From NCBI GenBank assembly GCA_022837205.1, contig JALHEL010000120.1, forward strand, positions 1-10,392: a stretch of 10,392 bases of DNA. Reading direction: 5' to 3'. How positions within the stretch are numbered: position 1 is the first letter of the stretch; the number at the start of each line of letters is the position of its first letter. Source of the DNA: Leptolinea sp. (GTDB lineage: Bacteria; Chloroflexota; Anaerolineae; Anaerolineales; Anaerolineaceae). Positions 1 through 7,162 of the stretch are shown here, piece after piece. Below the pieces are notes generated by a model that saw nothing but the letters and a program-made list of their open reading frames with translations, was not told the origin of the DNA and searched no databases. The position numbers were made by a program, and so were the translations under genes.

Positions 1-1524
1 CATATTATCGGAAATGCTTCGGTCACTTTCTGTTCAAGGACTGATTTTTTGGAGGGTTTTGAATCATTCATGGACATGACTTCGGTAGAATTAGGCCTTT
101 CCGAATTCGGATTTATTCCCGAACCCATTTTCGAGCAATATGACCTTTATGACCGGTTGCAAAAGAATATCATGTCAAAATCAATCTATCCCTATATTGA
201 AGAAAATCTAAGTCATTTTTCTTCTTTTGAGGGAGACAGGTTAAGTGATGTTTCCGATGAATTTGCGGGGAGTCCCATTCATTTTAAAATATTTCCCGTG
301 TCAAATTCCGAACAAAGAATCGGCTATTTCATTCTCCGGTTTCAGGACAGCGCTTTATATCGTCTGGATTTTTATCAGACGGTTCTTGAAATCCTGAGTA
401 TATATTTTCAGGGTTTATTCGAAAATATGGAGATGACTAAGTCGTTGTATCAATGCGAATTCCAAAATTCATTAAATCATCAGATTATCGATAATATCTC
501 AGAAGGCATCATTATTACCAATAATGAATATCAAATCGTATATATCAATCAAATATCATCGATCATGTTCGGTTTTGCTCCTTCCGATGTTGTCGGACAC
601 CCTTTAGATGATCTTCTGGTAACAAATGAAGGGGTCAGAAAGATCGTCCAAACATTATCTTCATCGGAAAATAACTCGGATGAAACACCTTTCATACAAT
701 ATTTACATCGTCGAAGCGGAGAAAGCTTCCCTTGTCATCTCCGGATTTCAACGCTTGATTTTGATGAAAAAAACAGCTATACAATTTTTGTCTTAACCGA
801 TGTATCAGAATCCGAGGAGAGCCGTCTAAAAACAGAACAACTTACCCAACGAGCATTTTTAGGTGATTTTGCATCTTTATTAGCCCATGAAATTCGAAAT
901 CCGATCAACAATATGAATATCTGGATTCAGAATATAAAGAGTTTAACGGATGAACAAAGTGATATTTATCAAGCAGTAAATCGAATTGAGGAAGATTGTT
1001 CAAGAGTTTCCGTGCTGGTTAATAATATTCTGGCGTTTTCCAAACCACTCAAGCTGAATTTGGAAGAAATAGATTTGGAGCAGTATATCAATGACATAAT
1101 CGAACGCTGGAAATTGAATTTTGCGCGAGCGAATATCAAAACTTTTTTCAGCGCACCCGAAAATTTGCCAAAAGTATTGATCGACCCGCGTTCCATGGAA
1201 CAAGTATTCAACAACCTGATCGGAAATGCGATCGATGCATTCGATAATAAGGGTGGGGTTATTTCTTTCAAAATCAGTTTGCATGATTCAAAGACAGGGA
1301 GGAAACAGGTTCAAATATCAGTTTCCGATAACGGTCCGGGAATTCCGGATGAAATAATTGATCATATTTTTGAACCTTTTGTTACTTCAAAGAAAAAAGG
1401 AAACGGTTGGGGACTTGCAGTCAGCAAACGTATTATCACCTCACATAAGGGGACAATACAAGTAAAATCATACCCCGGCGGTACCGTTTTTGAAATTACC
1501 TTACCGATCAGTACGGGAGTATAA
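1..1524 (+). CDS. PAS-domain sensor histidine kinase, frame open at the left edge
   Basis: This is a cytoplasmic two-component histidine kinase that autophosphorylates on histidine and should pass phosphate to the regulator encoded 4 bases downstream. The frame has no stop back to base 1, so the gene may be truncated by the window. If it starts inside, ATG at 70 (GGAGGG at 51-56, a rather long 13-base spacing) is better than TTG at 49. Domains in order: an N-terminal region of about 140 residues whose end resembles the closing strand and helix of a GAF domain; a PAS domain (about 470-810); a dimerisation domain with H-box HEIRNP, phospho-accepting His codon at 886-888; and a HATPase_c domain with N-box NLIGNAIDAF, G1 DNGPGIP, F-box IFEPFVTSK and G2 GNGWGLAV (usual form GTGLGLA). 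No membrane segment or signal peptide is visible, so it should sense an internal signal. Kinase identity is secure; the ligand and true start are not. Confidence 0.9.
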   Translation, partial: HIIGNASVTFCSRTDFLEGFESFMDMTSVELGLSEFGFIPEPIFEQYDLYDRLQKNIMSKSIYPYIEENLSHFSSFEGDRLSDVSDEFAGSPIHFKIFPVSNSEQRIGYFILRFQDSALYRLDFYQTVLEILSIYFQGLFENMEMTKSLYQCEFQNSLNHQIIDNISEGIIITNNEYQIVYINQISSIMFGFAPSDVVGHPLDDLLVTNEGVRKIVQTLSSSENNSDETPFIQYLHRRSGESFPCHLRISTLDFDEKNSYTIFVLTDVSESEESRLKTEQLTQRAFLGDFASLLAHEIRNPINNMNIWIQNIKSLTDEQSDIYQAVNRIEEDCSRVSVLVNNILAFSKPLKLNLEEIDLEQYINDIIERWKLNFARANIKTFFSAPENLPKVLIDPRSMEQVFNNLIGNAIDAFDNKGGVISFKISLHDSKTGRKQVQISVSDNGPGIPDEIIDHIFEPFVTSKKKGNGWGLAVSKRIITSHKGTIQVKSYPGGTVFEITLPISTGV

Positions 1525-1528
1525 GAGG

Positions 1529-2704
1529 ATGGATTTTACTGTTTTAGTGGTAGACGATGAAGAAAATTTTCGAGAAGGGATTAAACAATATCTTTCGAGA
1601 GATGTTAACTATGAAATACTGGATGCCGCATCTTTAAGCGAAGCTCGCGAAATTCTCAACCGTCAACCGGTCGATATCATCATGTTGGATGTTCAGGTCG
1701 GCAAGGAATACGGGCCTGATCTTCTTTATGACATTAATCGAATTCGTCCGACACCGAAAACTATTTTAATAACCGCATACGGTGAAGTTGAAATGGCTGT
1801 TGACGCAATGAAAAACGGTGCTTTTGATTTTCTTTCGAAGCCGGTAAGCTTTCCGCTGTTGGAGGCAACTTTAAAACGCGCAGAGGATGTTATTCGGCTT
1901 CAAAAAGAAATTGAAAGTTTAATGGGTGCCTATAAAAAAGATTTTTCATTCGTCGTCGGACAGAATGAAAAAATGAAACGGATATTTAAAGATGCTCAAC
2001 TTGCGGCGAAAGCTCAGGTTTCTATTTTGATCGGAGGCGAAACAGGTACCGGTAAAGAGGTTCTGGCTAAATTTATTCATCAGAACGGCCCGAGAGCGAA
2101 CAAACTGCTGGTACCCATCAATTGTGCTGCGATTCAACCAACAATTCTTGAATCTGAGTTGTTTGGATATGAAGCCGGTGCTTTTACAAATGCCGAAAAG
2201 AGAAAACCCGGTTTATTTGAAGTGGCTGATGGCGGCATTCTATTTTTGGATGAAATCTCCTCAATGAGCATGGATATGCAGTCAAAATTGTTACGCGCCA
2301 TAGAAGAAAAGAAAGTCAGGCATGTGGGAGGCACCAAAGAAATACCCGTTGATGTGCAAATTGTTGCCGCTTCGAATCGAAATATTCCCGAGATGATTGA
2401 AAAAGGTGATTTTCGGGAGGATTTATATTACAGATTGCGCATAGTCGATATCGAGATTCCGCCTTTACGTGAAAGAAAAGAAGACCTTCCTGAGCTGATC
2501 GGGTTTTTCGTAAAGTCTATCAGTGCAGAAAGGGGAGTGAATATAACCAAGGTATCTGAACCGGTTCTCCGAGCATTTCAGAATTATTCATGGCCCGGTA
2601 ATATTCGCGAACTAAAAAATGCTATTGAACGTGCAAGCATTTTTTGTGAAGGAGATACGATCAATTTATGCGATATTCCAGCGGACATCGCAAAATTCGA
2701 ATAA
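1529..2704 (+). CDS. NtrC-like response regulator with sigma-54-type AAA+ domain, no HTH
   Basis: The 391-residue protein has a receiver domain (acidic pocket D9-D10, phospho-acceptor D54, T82, K104) followed by a sigma-54-activator AAA+ ATPase: Walker A GETGTGKE at 170-177, Walker B GILFLDE at 236-242, arginines in FREDLYYRLR near 295-304, and WPGNIREL at 355-362. Two things are odd. The loop that contacts sigma-54, normally GAFTGA, reads GAFTNA at 217-222. The protein also ends about 30 residues after WPGNIREL, where NtrC proteins usually continue into a Fis-type helix-turn-helix. HTH-less members such as H. pylori FlgR are known and act from solution. The ATG at 1529 is chosen because GGGAG at 1515-1519 lies 9 bases upstream; the in-frame TTG at 1490 would overlap the kinase. 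It is the evident partner of the upstream kinase. Whether it still activates sigma-54 is uncertain. Confidence 0.92.
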   Translation: MDFTVLVVDDEENFREGIKQYLSRDVNYEILDAASLSEAREILNRQPVDIIMLDVQVGKEYGPDLLYDINRIRPTPKTILITAYGEVEMAVDAMKNGAFDFLSKPVSFPLLEATLKRAEDVIRLQKEIESLMGAYKKDFSFVVGQNEKMKRIFKDAQLAAKAQVSILIGGETGTGKEVLAKFIHQNGPRANKLLVPINCAAIQPTILESELFGYEAGAFTNAEKRKPGLFEVADGGILFLDEISSMSMDMQSKLLRAIEEKKVRHVGGTKEIPVDVQIVAASNRNIPEMIEKGDFREDLYYRLRIVDIEIPPLRERKEDLPELIGFFVKSISAERGVNITKVSEPVLRAFQNYSWPGNIRELKNAIERASIFCEGDTINLCDIPADIAKFE

Positions 2705-2722
2705 AGGGAGGGTCGTCAAATT

Positions 2723-3031
2723 ATGATTAATACTTCTATTACCTTCTCAATAGCCGGAATCGTTCTGTTCATTGTCAGTTGTATAGCGATAATTATGGGA
2801 ATTGTCATAATCATTTCCAGCGTTTTTTCAAAAAATGCTCAGGAGATTCAAAAACAAGCCGCGAAGTTGTCTTCAAAAGGTTTTACAGATGAAATGAGCG
2901 GAGCGCTCGGTAATGCCAGTACTTTAATCCGAGAATTAAACACACTGATCGAAACAAAGCGCGGGGTGGGATTATCTTTGGTTCTGATCGGTTTTATTCT
3001 TGCAGCTTTGTGTTATCTCTTTTTACTTTAA
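2723..3031 (+). CDS. small two-pass membrane protein of unknown function
   Basis: I do not recognise this 102-residue protein. It has a long hydrophobic N-terminal segment (about residues 8-35), a polar, probably helical middle of about 45 residues (rich in Lys, Gln, Glu, Ser, Thr), and a second hydrophobic segment (about 81-102) that ends the protein. This predicts a hairpin in the cytoplasmic membrane with a short soluble helix between the segments. GGGAGGG at 2706-2712, 10 bases before the ATG, is a strong ribosome binding site and fixes the start. It lies 18 bases after the response regulator and 24 bases before the TPR-protease gene, so it is almost certainly co-transcribed with both. 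It might be a membrane anchor or target of the module, but nothing in the sequence shows which. Confidence 0.8.
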   Translation: MINTSITFSIAGIVLFIVSCIAIIMGIVIIISSVFSKNAQEIQKQAAKLSSKGFTDEMSGALGNASTLIRELNTLIETKRGVGLSLVLIGFILAALCYLFLL

Positions 3032-3055
3032 CTTCATAATAAGACAGGCCCTTGA

Positions 3056-5713
3056 ATGGAAAAAGCGAAGATTAACCGAACTCAATTAATAGATTTATCA
3101 AATGCAGCTTTTCAACTTGGAAATTTTGATTGTGCAAGAAAATTGTTAATTGCTTGGTTAAAGGAATTTCCAAATGATTTATGGATCAGATACCGTCTGG
3201 CAATAGTTCTTTATAAATCCGGGAAAACAAATGAAGCCATACGGTTAAGCGAAATTATTTTGAAATATGATCCGGAATTCTTTGAAGTATGGGCATTGCT
3301 GTCTGTTTTGTATCCGGAAAACAGCGAAGATAAGAAAATCGCTCTCAGCCGGATGAAATTAATAAAAAGCTATCAAAAAGGTAAAGAAGGTTCTCGTAAT
3401 AAAAATATTTTCGGATTTTTTAATAGAGGATTAACCGAAAAGAATTTGGAATGTATTGACGACGTCGATGATTTTGACATTATTACGGCTATACATTTTT
3501 CTCTGAACAGTGATCAACAGAAAGATCTCGAATCATATTTTCGGTTGATGAAAATTTATACCCGCCGTTGGCCGAACGCGATTCAATTCAAACTTTTGCT
3601 GGGTGATGTGATGAACAAGATGGGTAACGTTGAAGAAGGAACCAAACTTATTCATTCCACCTTGGAAAATGATCTGCTCGGCCAGGTTGCCAACCGAACT
3701 TGGAAAGAAAACAACGTATATAAGGATCTTTGGATTGATTCGGCTGCTCTTTCGATTGATGTTTCAAAAATTCAAATCCCGTTGAAAGTCGGTAAAAAAG
3801 CGAGATTGGATCATACGATTAATATTTCATGGAGTGATTCGGATTCAAAATTATCGAACCGTTCGGATGAACTCATAACGGCTGCCGATGCAAAAGATGT
3901 ATTTATGGAAGCGCCGGAAAAGAATGATGAATCATTGCCGAATCCTATTGCAATTGCGGATGAATCAATGATCAAACAAGAGGAATCCGAGCTTTCGGAC
4001 AGAGAAAAAATCTCTCCTCAAAAAGAAATGAAGACACTTATTACTTCTAACGGCAATTTATCTTCATTAATCGGCTTTTTAAAAAAAATATTTACAGGGA
4101 GATGGGAAAAACAAACTGAAACCATCGACTCGATTAAGGAATTTATTTACAAATTAGATCCCGATGACGCGGACGAACGCTTTCCCGTTTATGTAATATT
4201 ATCGACCGTTGCGGGATTGACGGCAAAATACGGGAAAAACAATAAAGATTTTATCGATCAAGAAATGCGATCCGCCGCAGATGCGATTGAAAATCGAAAC
4301 GGCTGGAATGCGATGGTATTTTATCCGGATGAATTCCAAGCAAACAGCAAAACGGTTTTGGATCCGCAATCTATCCGAAACTCGATTATTAAATTAGACG
4401 AATCACTCGCACAAAAAGGTTCGATGATCGGAGCGTTATTGATCGTCGGCGGACATGATGTCGTTCCGTTTTTCAAGTTATCAAATCCGGCAATGGATGA
4501 TGATTTATCAATCTGTTCAGATGCTCCGTACGGAAGCCCGGATTCATCCCGATACTATGATCAGCAATGGCAGGTGGGACGAATTCCGGGTGACAGTTCC
4601 GATGACCCCGGCTTATTGTTGAGTCAACTTCGTTCAATTCAGAACTATCACATAGCAAAATATGAACAGGAACAATCCCGATCAAAGAGAAAATCCGCAA
4701 AAGCTCCTCGCGGTGCCAAAATCAAGAAGGGAGTGAAAAGCTTCGGATATTGCTGTTCCGTTTGGCAACGTCCGTCCGTTGCGATCTACCGTAATCTGAC
4801 GGACAGTTCAGAGATGTTGGTTTCTCCTCCGACCATGGCAACCAATTTTCCTTCCTCCCGTCTGGAAGGGATCGATTTCGGATATTTTAATCTTCATGGG
4901 ATAAAGGGCCAGCCGAATTGGTACGGACAAAAAGATTCAAAAGATACCTCTGCCATTCCCATGATACCGGTCGCTTTACAAATTCAAAATCTTCAACCTG
5001 TTACTAAGACACCGAAAGTTGTTTTTGCCGAAAATTGTTACGGTGCGGAAATTTTAAACAGAAACGAATCAAATGCAATCTCTTTACATATGATCGGAAA
5101 AGGAACGCGTGTCTTTATCGGATCAACTGTTATTGCCTACGGTGCGATGAGTTTACCTTTAACCGCTGCGGACTTGCTTGCTCATCTGTTTTGGAAACAT
5201 CTTATGACAGGTATTTCATGCGGAGAAGCATTCAGGCGTGCCAAGAAAAACTTGGCGACCGAAACCGAATCCAACTCGGGAGCATTAGACGGAGAAATTC
5301 AGAAAACATTAATTTCTTTTATTTTCTTGGGTGACCCGTTATATGCTGTAGATGACAATGCTGATATAACCGACAGAATGCAAAGAGCTAAAACTCCGAG
5401 AAGTTATGAACTGATCCATGAACGATTGGACAGTAAAGTGGCTATTGACACCGACTTGGCTAAAAAGATCTATGAAGAAGTAAAGGAAATGTACAAAATG
5501 GAAGGGATGAATGATGAATTTTCTTCCTTTACCATTCAAAAGCAAATCCTAAGTGCAAAATCACAAGACGATCGACAGCGATATATTGAAAGTCCCAACT
5601 ATGTTGTTGTTTTTACCAAAGATGCCAAATTGGGAAACATGACCGATCGATTAATTACGCGGGTAACCGTTTCAAAAGACGGCAAAATCAAGAAGGTTTC
5701 TTTTTCAAGATAA
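3056..5713 (+). CDS. TPR protein with caspase/gingipain-like (C25-type) protease domain
   Basis: This 885-residue protein has no signal peptide or membrane segment and should be cytoplasmic. Residues about 10-90 and 160-210 form TPR-like helix pairs (for example NFDCARKLLIAWLKEFPNDL). A charged, low-complexity linker spans about 260-345. From about 375 to 765 there is an alpha/beta domain of clan CD character: strand ALLIVGGHDVVPFF, an acidic loop leading to VGRIPG as in C25 peptidases, catalytic-type His614 in NLHG, and Cys661 in FAENCYGA, followed by GTRVFIGST. The 47-residue His-Cys spacing fits caspase-like folds. A helical tail of about 120 residues follows. The ribosome binding site is weak (AGG at 3046-3048), suggesting translational coupling or low expression. 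It is the last gene of the kinase/regulator operon. A protease role is inferred from the dyad; substrate and specificity are unknown, and the domain could instead be scored as CHAT-like. Confidence 0.85.
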   Translation: MEKAKINRTQLIDLSNAAFQLGNFDCARKLLIAWLKEFPNDLWIRYRLAIVLYKSGKTNEAIRLSEIILKYDPEFFEVWALLSVLYPENSEDKKIALSRMKLIKSYQKGKEGSRNKNIFGFFNRGLTEKNLECIDDVDDFDIITAIHFSLNSDQQKDLESYFRLMKIYTRRWPNAIQFKLLLGDVMNKMGNVEEGTKLIHSTLENDLLGQVANRTWKENNVYKDLWIDSAALSIDVSKIQIPLKVGKKARLDHTINISWSDSDSKLSNRSDELITAADAKDVFMEAPEKNDESLPNPIAIADESMIKQEESELSDREKISPQKEMKTLITSNGNLSSLIGFLKKIFTGRWEKQTETIDSIKEFIYKLDPDDADERFPVYVILSTVAGLTAKYGKNNKDFIDQEMRSAADAIENRNGWNAMVFYPDEFQANSKTVLDPQSIRNSIIKLDESLAQKGSMIGALLIVGGHDVVPFFKLSNPAMDDDLSICSDAPYGSPDSSRYYDQQWQVGRIPGDSSDDPGLLLSQLRSIQNYHIAKYEQEQSRSKRKSAKAPRGAKIKKGVKSFGYCCSVWQRPSVAIYRNLTDSSEMLVSPPTMATNFPSSRLEGIDFGYFNLHGIKGQPNWYGQKDSKDTSAIPMIPVALQIQNLQPVTKTPKVVFAENCYGAEILNRNESNAISLHMIGKGTRVFIGSTVIAYGAMSLPLTAADLLAHLFWKHLMTGISCGEAFRRAKKNLATETESNSGALDGEIQKTLISFIFLGDPLYAVDDNADITDRMQRAKTPRSYELIHERLDSKVAIDTDLAKKIYEEVKEMYKMEGMNDEFSSFTIQKQILSAKSQDDRQRYIESPNYVVVFTKDAKLGNMTDRLITRVTVSKDGKIKKVSFSR

Positions 5714-5727
5714 GGGCTTTTTGCCTG

Positions 5728-5754
5728 TTCAATGATTCGTTTTTATGGTATAAA
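5728..5754 (+). promoter_or_regulatory. extended -10 promoter of the intergenic RNA
   Basis: TATAAA at 5749-5754 is preceded by TG at 5746-5747, giving an extended -10 element. The -35 region is poor (TGTTCA or TTCAAT around 5726-5733), as is common for extended -10 promoters. Initiation about 7 bases downstream falls on A5761, two bases before the 5' strand of the closing stem of the RNA, which supports this reading. Confidence 0.55.
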
Positions 5755-5760
5755 ACAGAC

Positions 5761-5941
5761 ATACCCTGCTATGCAGGTGATGCTGTAAAAACGGTTTTGG
5801 GCCAACACGAGTAAAAATGGGTTTTCCGGTATTCCCGACAATGCGATAGGCGAAAGCCAAGGCTGCGTTTGGAAAACGGGAAACCGTCCTGCGATAGCAG
5901 GTTCAAAACTCAGCAGCACACGGCATGGCGGGGTCTTTTTT
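5761..5941 (+). ncRNA. structured small RNA of about 180 nt, 6S-like architecture
   Basis: The 5' end (5763-5774) pairs with 5923-5934 in 12 continuous pairs including two G-U. After a mismatch and a one-base bulge the stem continues to 5785/5911 with one further mismatch. Inside are a helix 5791-5797/5881-5887, a helix 5821-5827/5871-5877, a short helix 5840-5844/5865-5869, and a GGC-GAAA-GCC tetraloop hairpin at 5849-5858. A perfect hairpin CCTGC-GATA-GCAGG (5888-5901) sits on the 3' side of the central region. The closing stem runs straight into six T at 5936-5941. A long closing stem, an asymmetric central region with a 3' side hairpin and a terminal stem-loop at about 180 nt is the 6S RNA plan, and the GGGCCA at 5799-5804 and CGGCAT at 5921-5926 recall parts of E. 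coli 6S. The structure is seen directly; the 6S identity is a guess. A cis leader (riboswitch) of the ABC gene is the main alternative. Confidence 0.6.
5911..5941 (+). terminator. intrinsic terminator formed by the RNA's own closing stem
   Basis: The 3' arm of the closing stem (5911-5934, GC-rich, ending GGCGGGGT) is followed by C and six T. Its partner is not a local arm but the extreme 5' end of the RNA (5763-5785), so termination depends on folding of the whole transcript. The U-run fits a Rho-independent end. Confidence 0.5.
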
Positions 5942-5985
5942 ATTAATAAAGCCACTATACCCATACGGAATGGAGGAATTATTAA

Positions 5986-7098
5986 ATGGCAAGCGTAACT
6001 TATGACCATGTTTGGAAAAAGTTTGGCGATGTTGAAGTACTTAAAGACATTCAGCTCGCAATAAACGATAAAGAGTTTTTGGTTTTGGTGGGTCCGTCGG
6101 GTTGCGGCAAATCAACCGCATTACGATGTCTCGCGGGACTTGAAGAAGTTACATCCGGCGAAATATTAATCGGGGATCGTGTGGTAAACGACATTTCTCC
6201 GAAAGATCGGGATATCGCAATGGTATTTCAATCCTACGCATTGTATCCCCACATGACGGTTTTTGATAATATGGCTTTTGGTTTAAAACTTCGCAAAACA
6301 CCGAAAGAAGAAATAAACCGGCGTGTTAATGAAGCTGCGGCGACTTTGGGCTTGGAAAGGCTTTTACAACGGAAGCCGCGTGAATTATCCGGCGGTCAAC
6401 GCCAAAGAGTTGCGCTCGGACGTGCCATCGTCCGTAACCCGCAAGTATTCCTCCTGGATGAACCGTTGTCAAACTTGGATGCGAAATTGAGAGTTCAGAC
6501 TCGTTCTGAAATCAGCAAATTACACCAACGGCTTCAAACCACTTTCATTTACGTAACCCATGATCAAGTGGAAGCAATGACAATGGCGGATCGAATTGCC
6601 GTAATGTATAAAGGAATTATTCAGCAATTGGATACACCGCAGAATTTGTACAACAGACCGGATAATCTCTTTGTTGCCGGGTTTATCGGTTCCCCCGCCA
6701 TGAACTTTTTCAATGCAAAAATCAAAGTTGAAGAAGGGAATGTATACGTTGTGACGGATTCGTTCACTGTTCAAATTCCGGATGATCGAAAAGATACTTA
6801 TGCACCATATGACGGAAAAGAAATTATCTTCGGTATTCGTCCTGAAAATGTCCATAATCCCGAATTTTGTCCGCCCGGAATCAAAACCGCTGAGATTGAA
6901 GCGGTAGTCGATGTAATCGAGTTAATGGGGAATGAAATTTTCTTGTATTGTATGACGGGCGATACACAGTTTGTTGCCCGGGTAGATCCCCGCAGTCACT
7001 ATTCCATTCATGACAAAGTCAAACTGGTTTTCAATATGGAAGCGTTTCATATTTTTGATTCGTCCGAAGATAAGGAAAATCCGAAGGCGGTCCGTTAA
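5986..7098 (+). CDS. ugpC: ABC transporter ATP-binding protein, MalK/UgpC/MsmK family
   Basis: This 370-residue cytoplasmic ATPase powers uptake of a sugar, oligosaccharide or glycerol-phosphate type substrate. Seen in order: Walker A GPSGCGKST (36-44), Q-loop FQSYALYPHM (81-90), signature LSGGQRQRVALGRA (134-147), Walker B VFLLDE with Glu159, D-loop NLDAK, H-loop His192, and a C-terminal OB/TOBE regulatory region containing FGIRPENV. Length and motifs are typical and complete. A strong ribosome binding site (GGAGG at 5972-5976, 9 bases before the ATG) fixes the start. No permease or binding-protein gene lies next to it; family members of this kind often serve several importers encoded elsewhere. 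It follows the RNA gene and may depend on read-through of its terminator or on a weak promoter I cannot identify in 5942-5985. The symbol is a family label only; the substrate cannot be read from the sequence. Confidence 0.93.
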   Translation: MASVTYDHVWKKFGDVEVLKDIQLAINDKEFLVLVGPSGCGKSTALRCLAGLEEVTSGEILIGDRVVNDISPKDRDIAMVFQSYALYPHMTVFDNMAFGLKLRKTPKEEINRRVNEAAATLGLERLLQRKPRELSGGQRQRVALGRAIVRNPQVFLLDEPLSNLDAKLRVQTRSEISKLHQRLQTTFIYVTHDQVEAMTMADRIAVMYKGIIQQLDTPQNLYNRPDNLFVAGFIGSPAMNFFNAKIKVEEGNVYVVTDSFTVQIPDDRKDTYAPYDGKEIIFGIRPENVHNPEFCPPGIKTAEIEAVVDVIELMGNEIFLYCMTGDTQFVARVDPRSHYSIHDKVKLVFNMEAFHIFDSSEDKENPKAVR

Positions 7099-7120
7099 TC
7101 TCGATCCTTTTCGGTTCAGA

Positions 7121-7162
7121 AAGACCAAACTCCTATCAAAAAAAGACGTTTGGTCTTTTTTA
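7121..7162 (+). terminator. intrinsic terminator between convergent genes
   Basis: AAGACCAAAC (7121-7130) and GTTTGGTCTT (7148-7157) form a perfect 10-bp stem with a 17-base A-rich loop, followed by T to 7161. It lies 22 bases after the ABC gene stop. The polymerase gene on the other strand ends at 7160, so the same palindrome may also help end that transcript, though its U-run in that direction (TCTTTCTG) is weak. Confidence 0.88.

Noticed and set aside
1490..1528. Upstream TTG start for the response regulator overlapping the kinase
   Set aside because: It would add 13 residues before the typical receiver start (DFTVLVVDD) and has no ribosome binding site; ATG 1529 has a well-spaced GGGAG.
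5681..5725. GGCAAAA and TTTTGCC as a terminator of the protease gene
   Set aside because: The arms are separated by about 31 bases, the left arm lies in coding sequence, and no U-run follows; it is not convincing.
5761..5985. Known riboswitch (c-di-GMP, cobalamin, glycine, T-box) before the ABC gene
   Set aside because: I could not find the conserved core motifs of these classes, and the discrete promoter and U-run fit a free-standing RNA better, though a novel leader is not excluded.
5743..6009. Minus-strand open frame across the intergenic region
   Set aside because: It overlies the structured RNA and the start of the ABC gene, has no family resemblance, and its sequence is explained by RNA base pairing.
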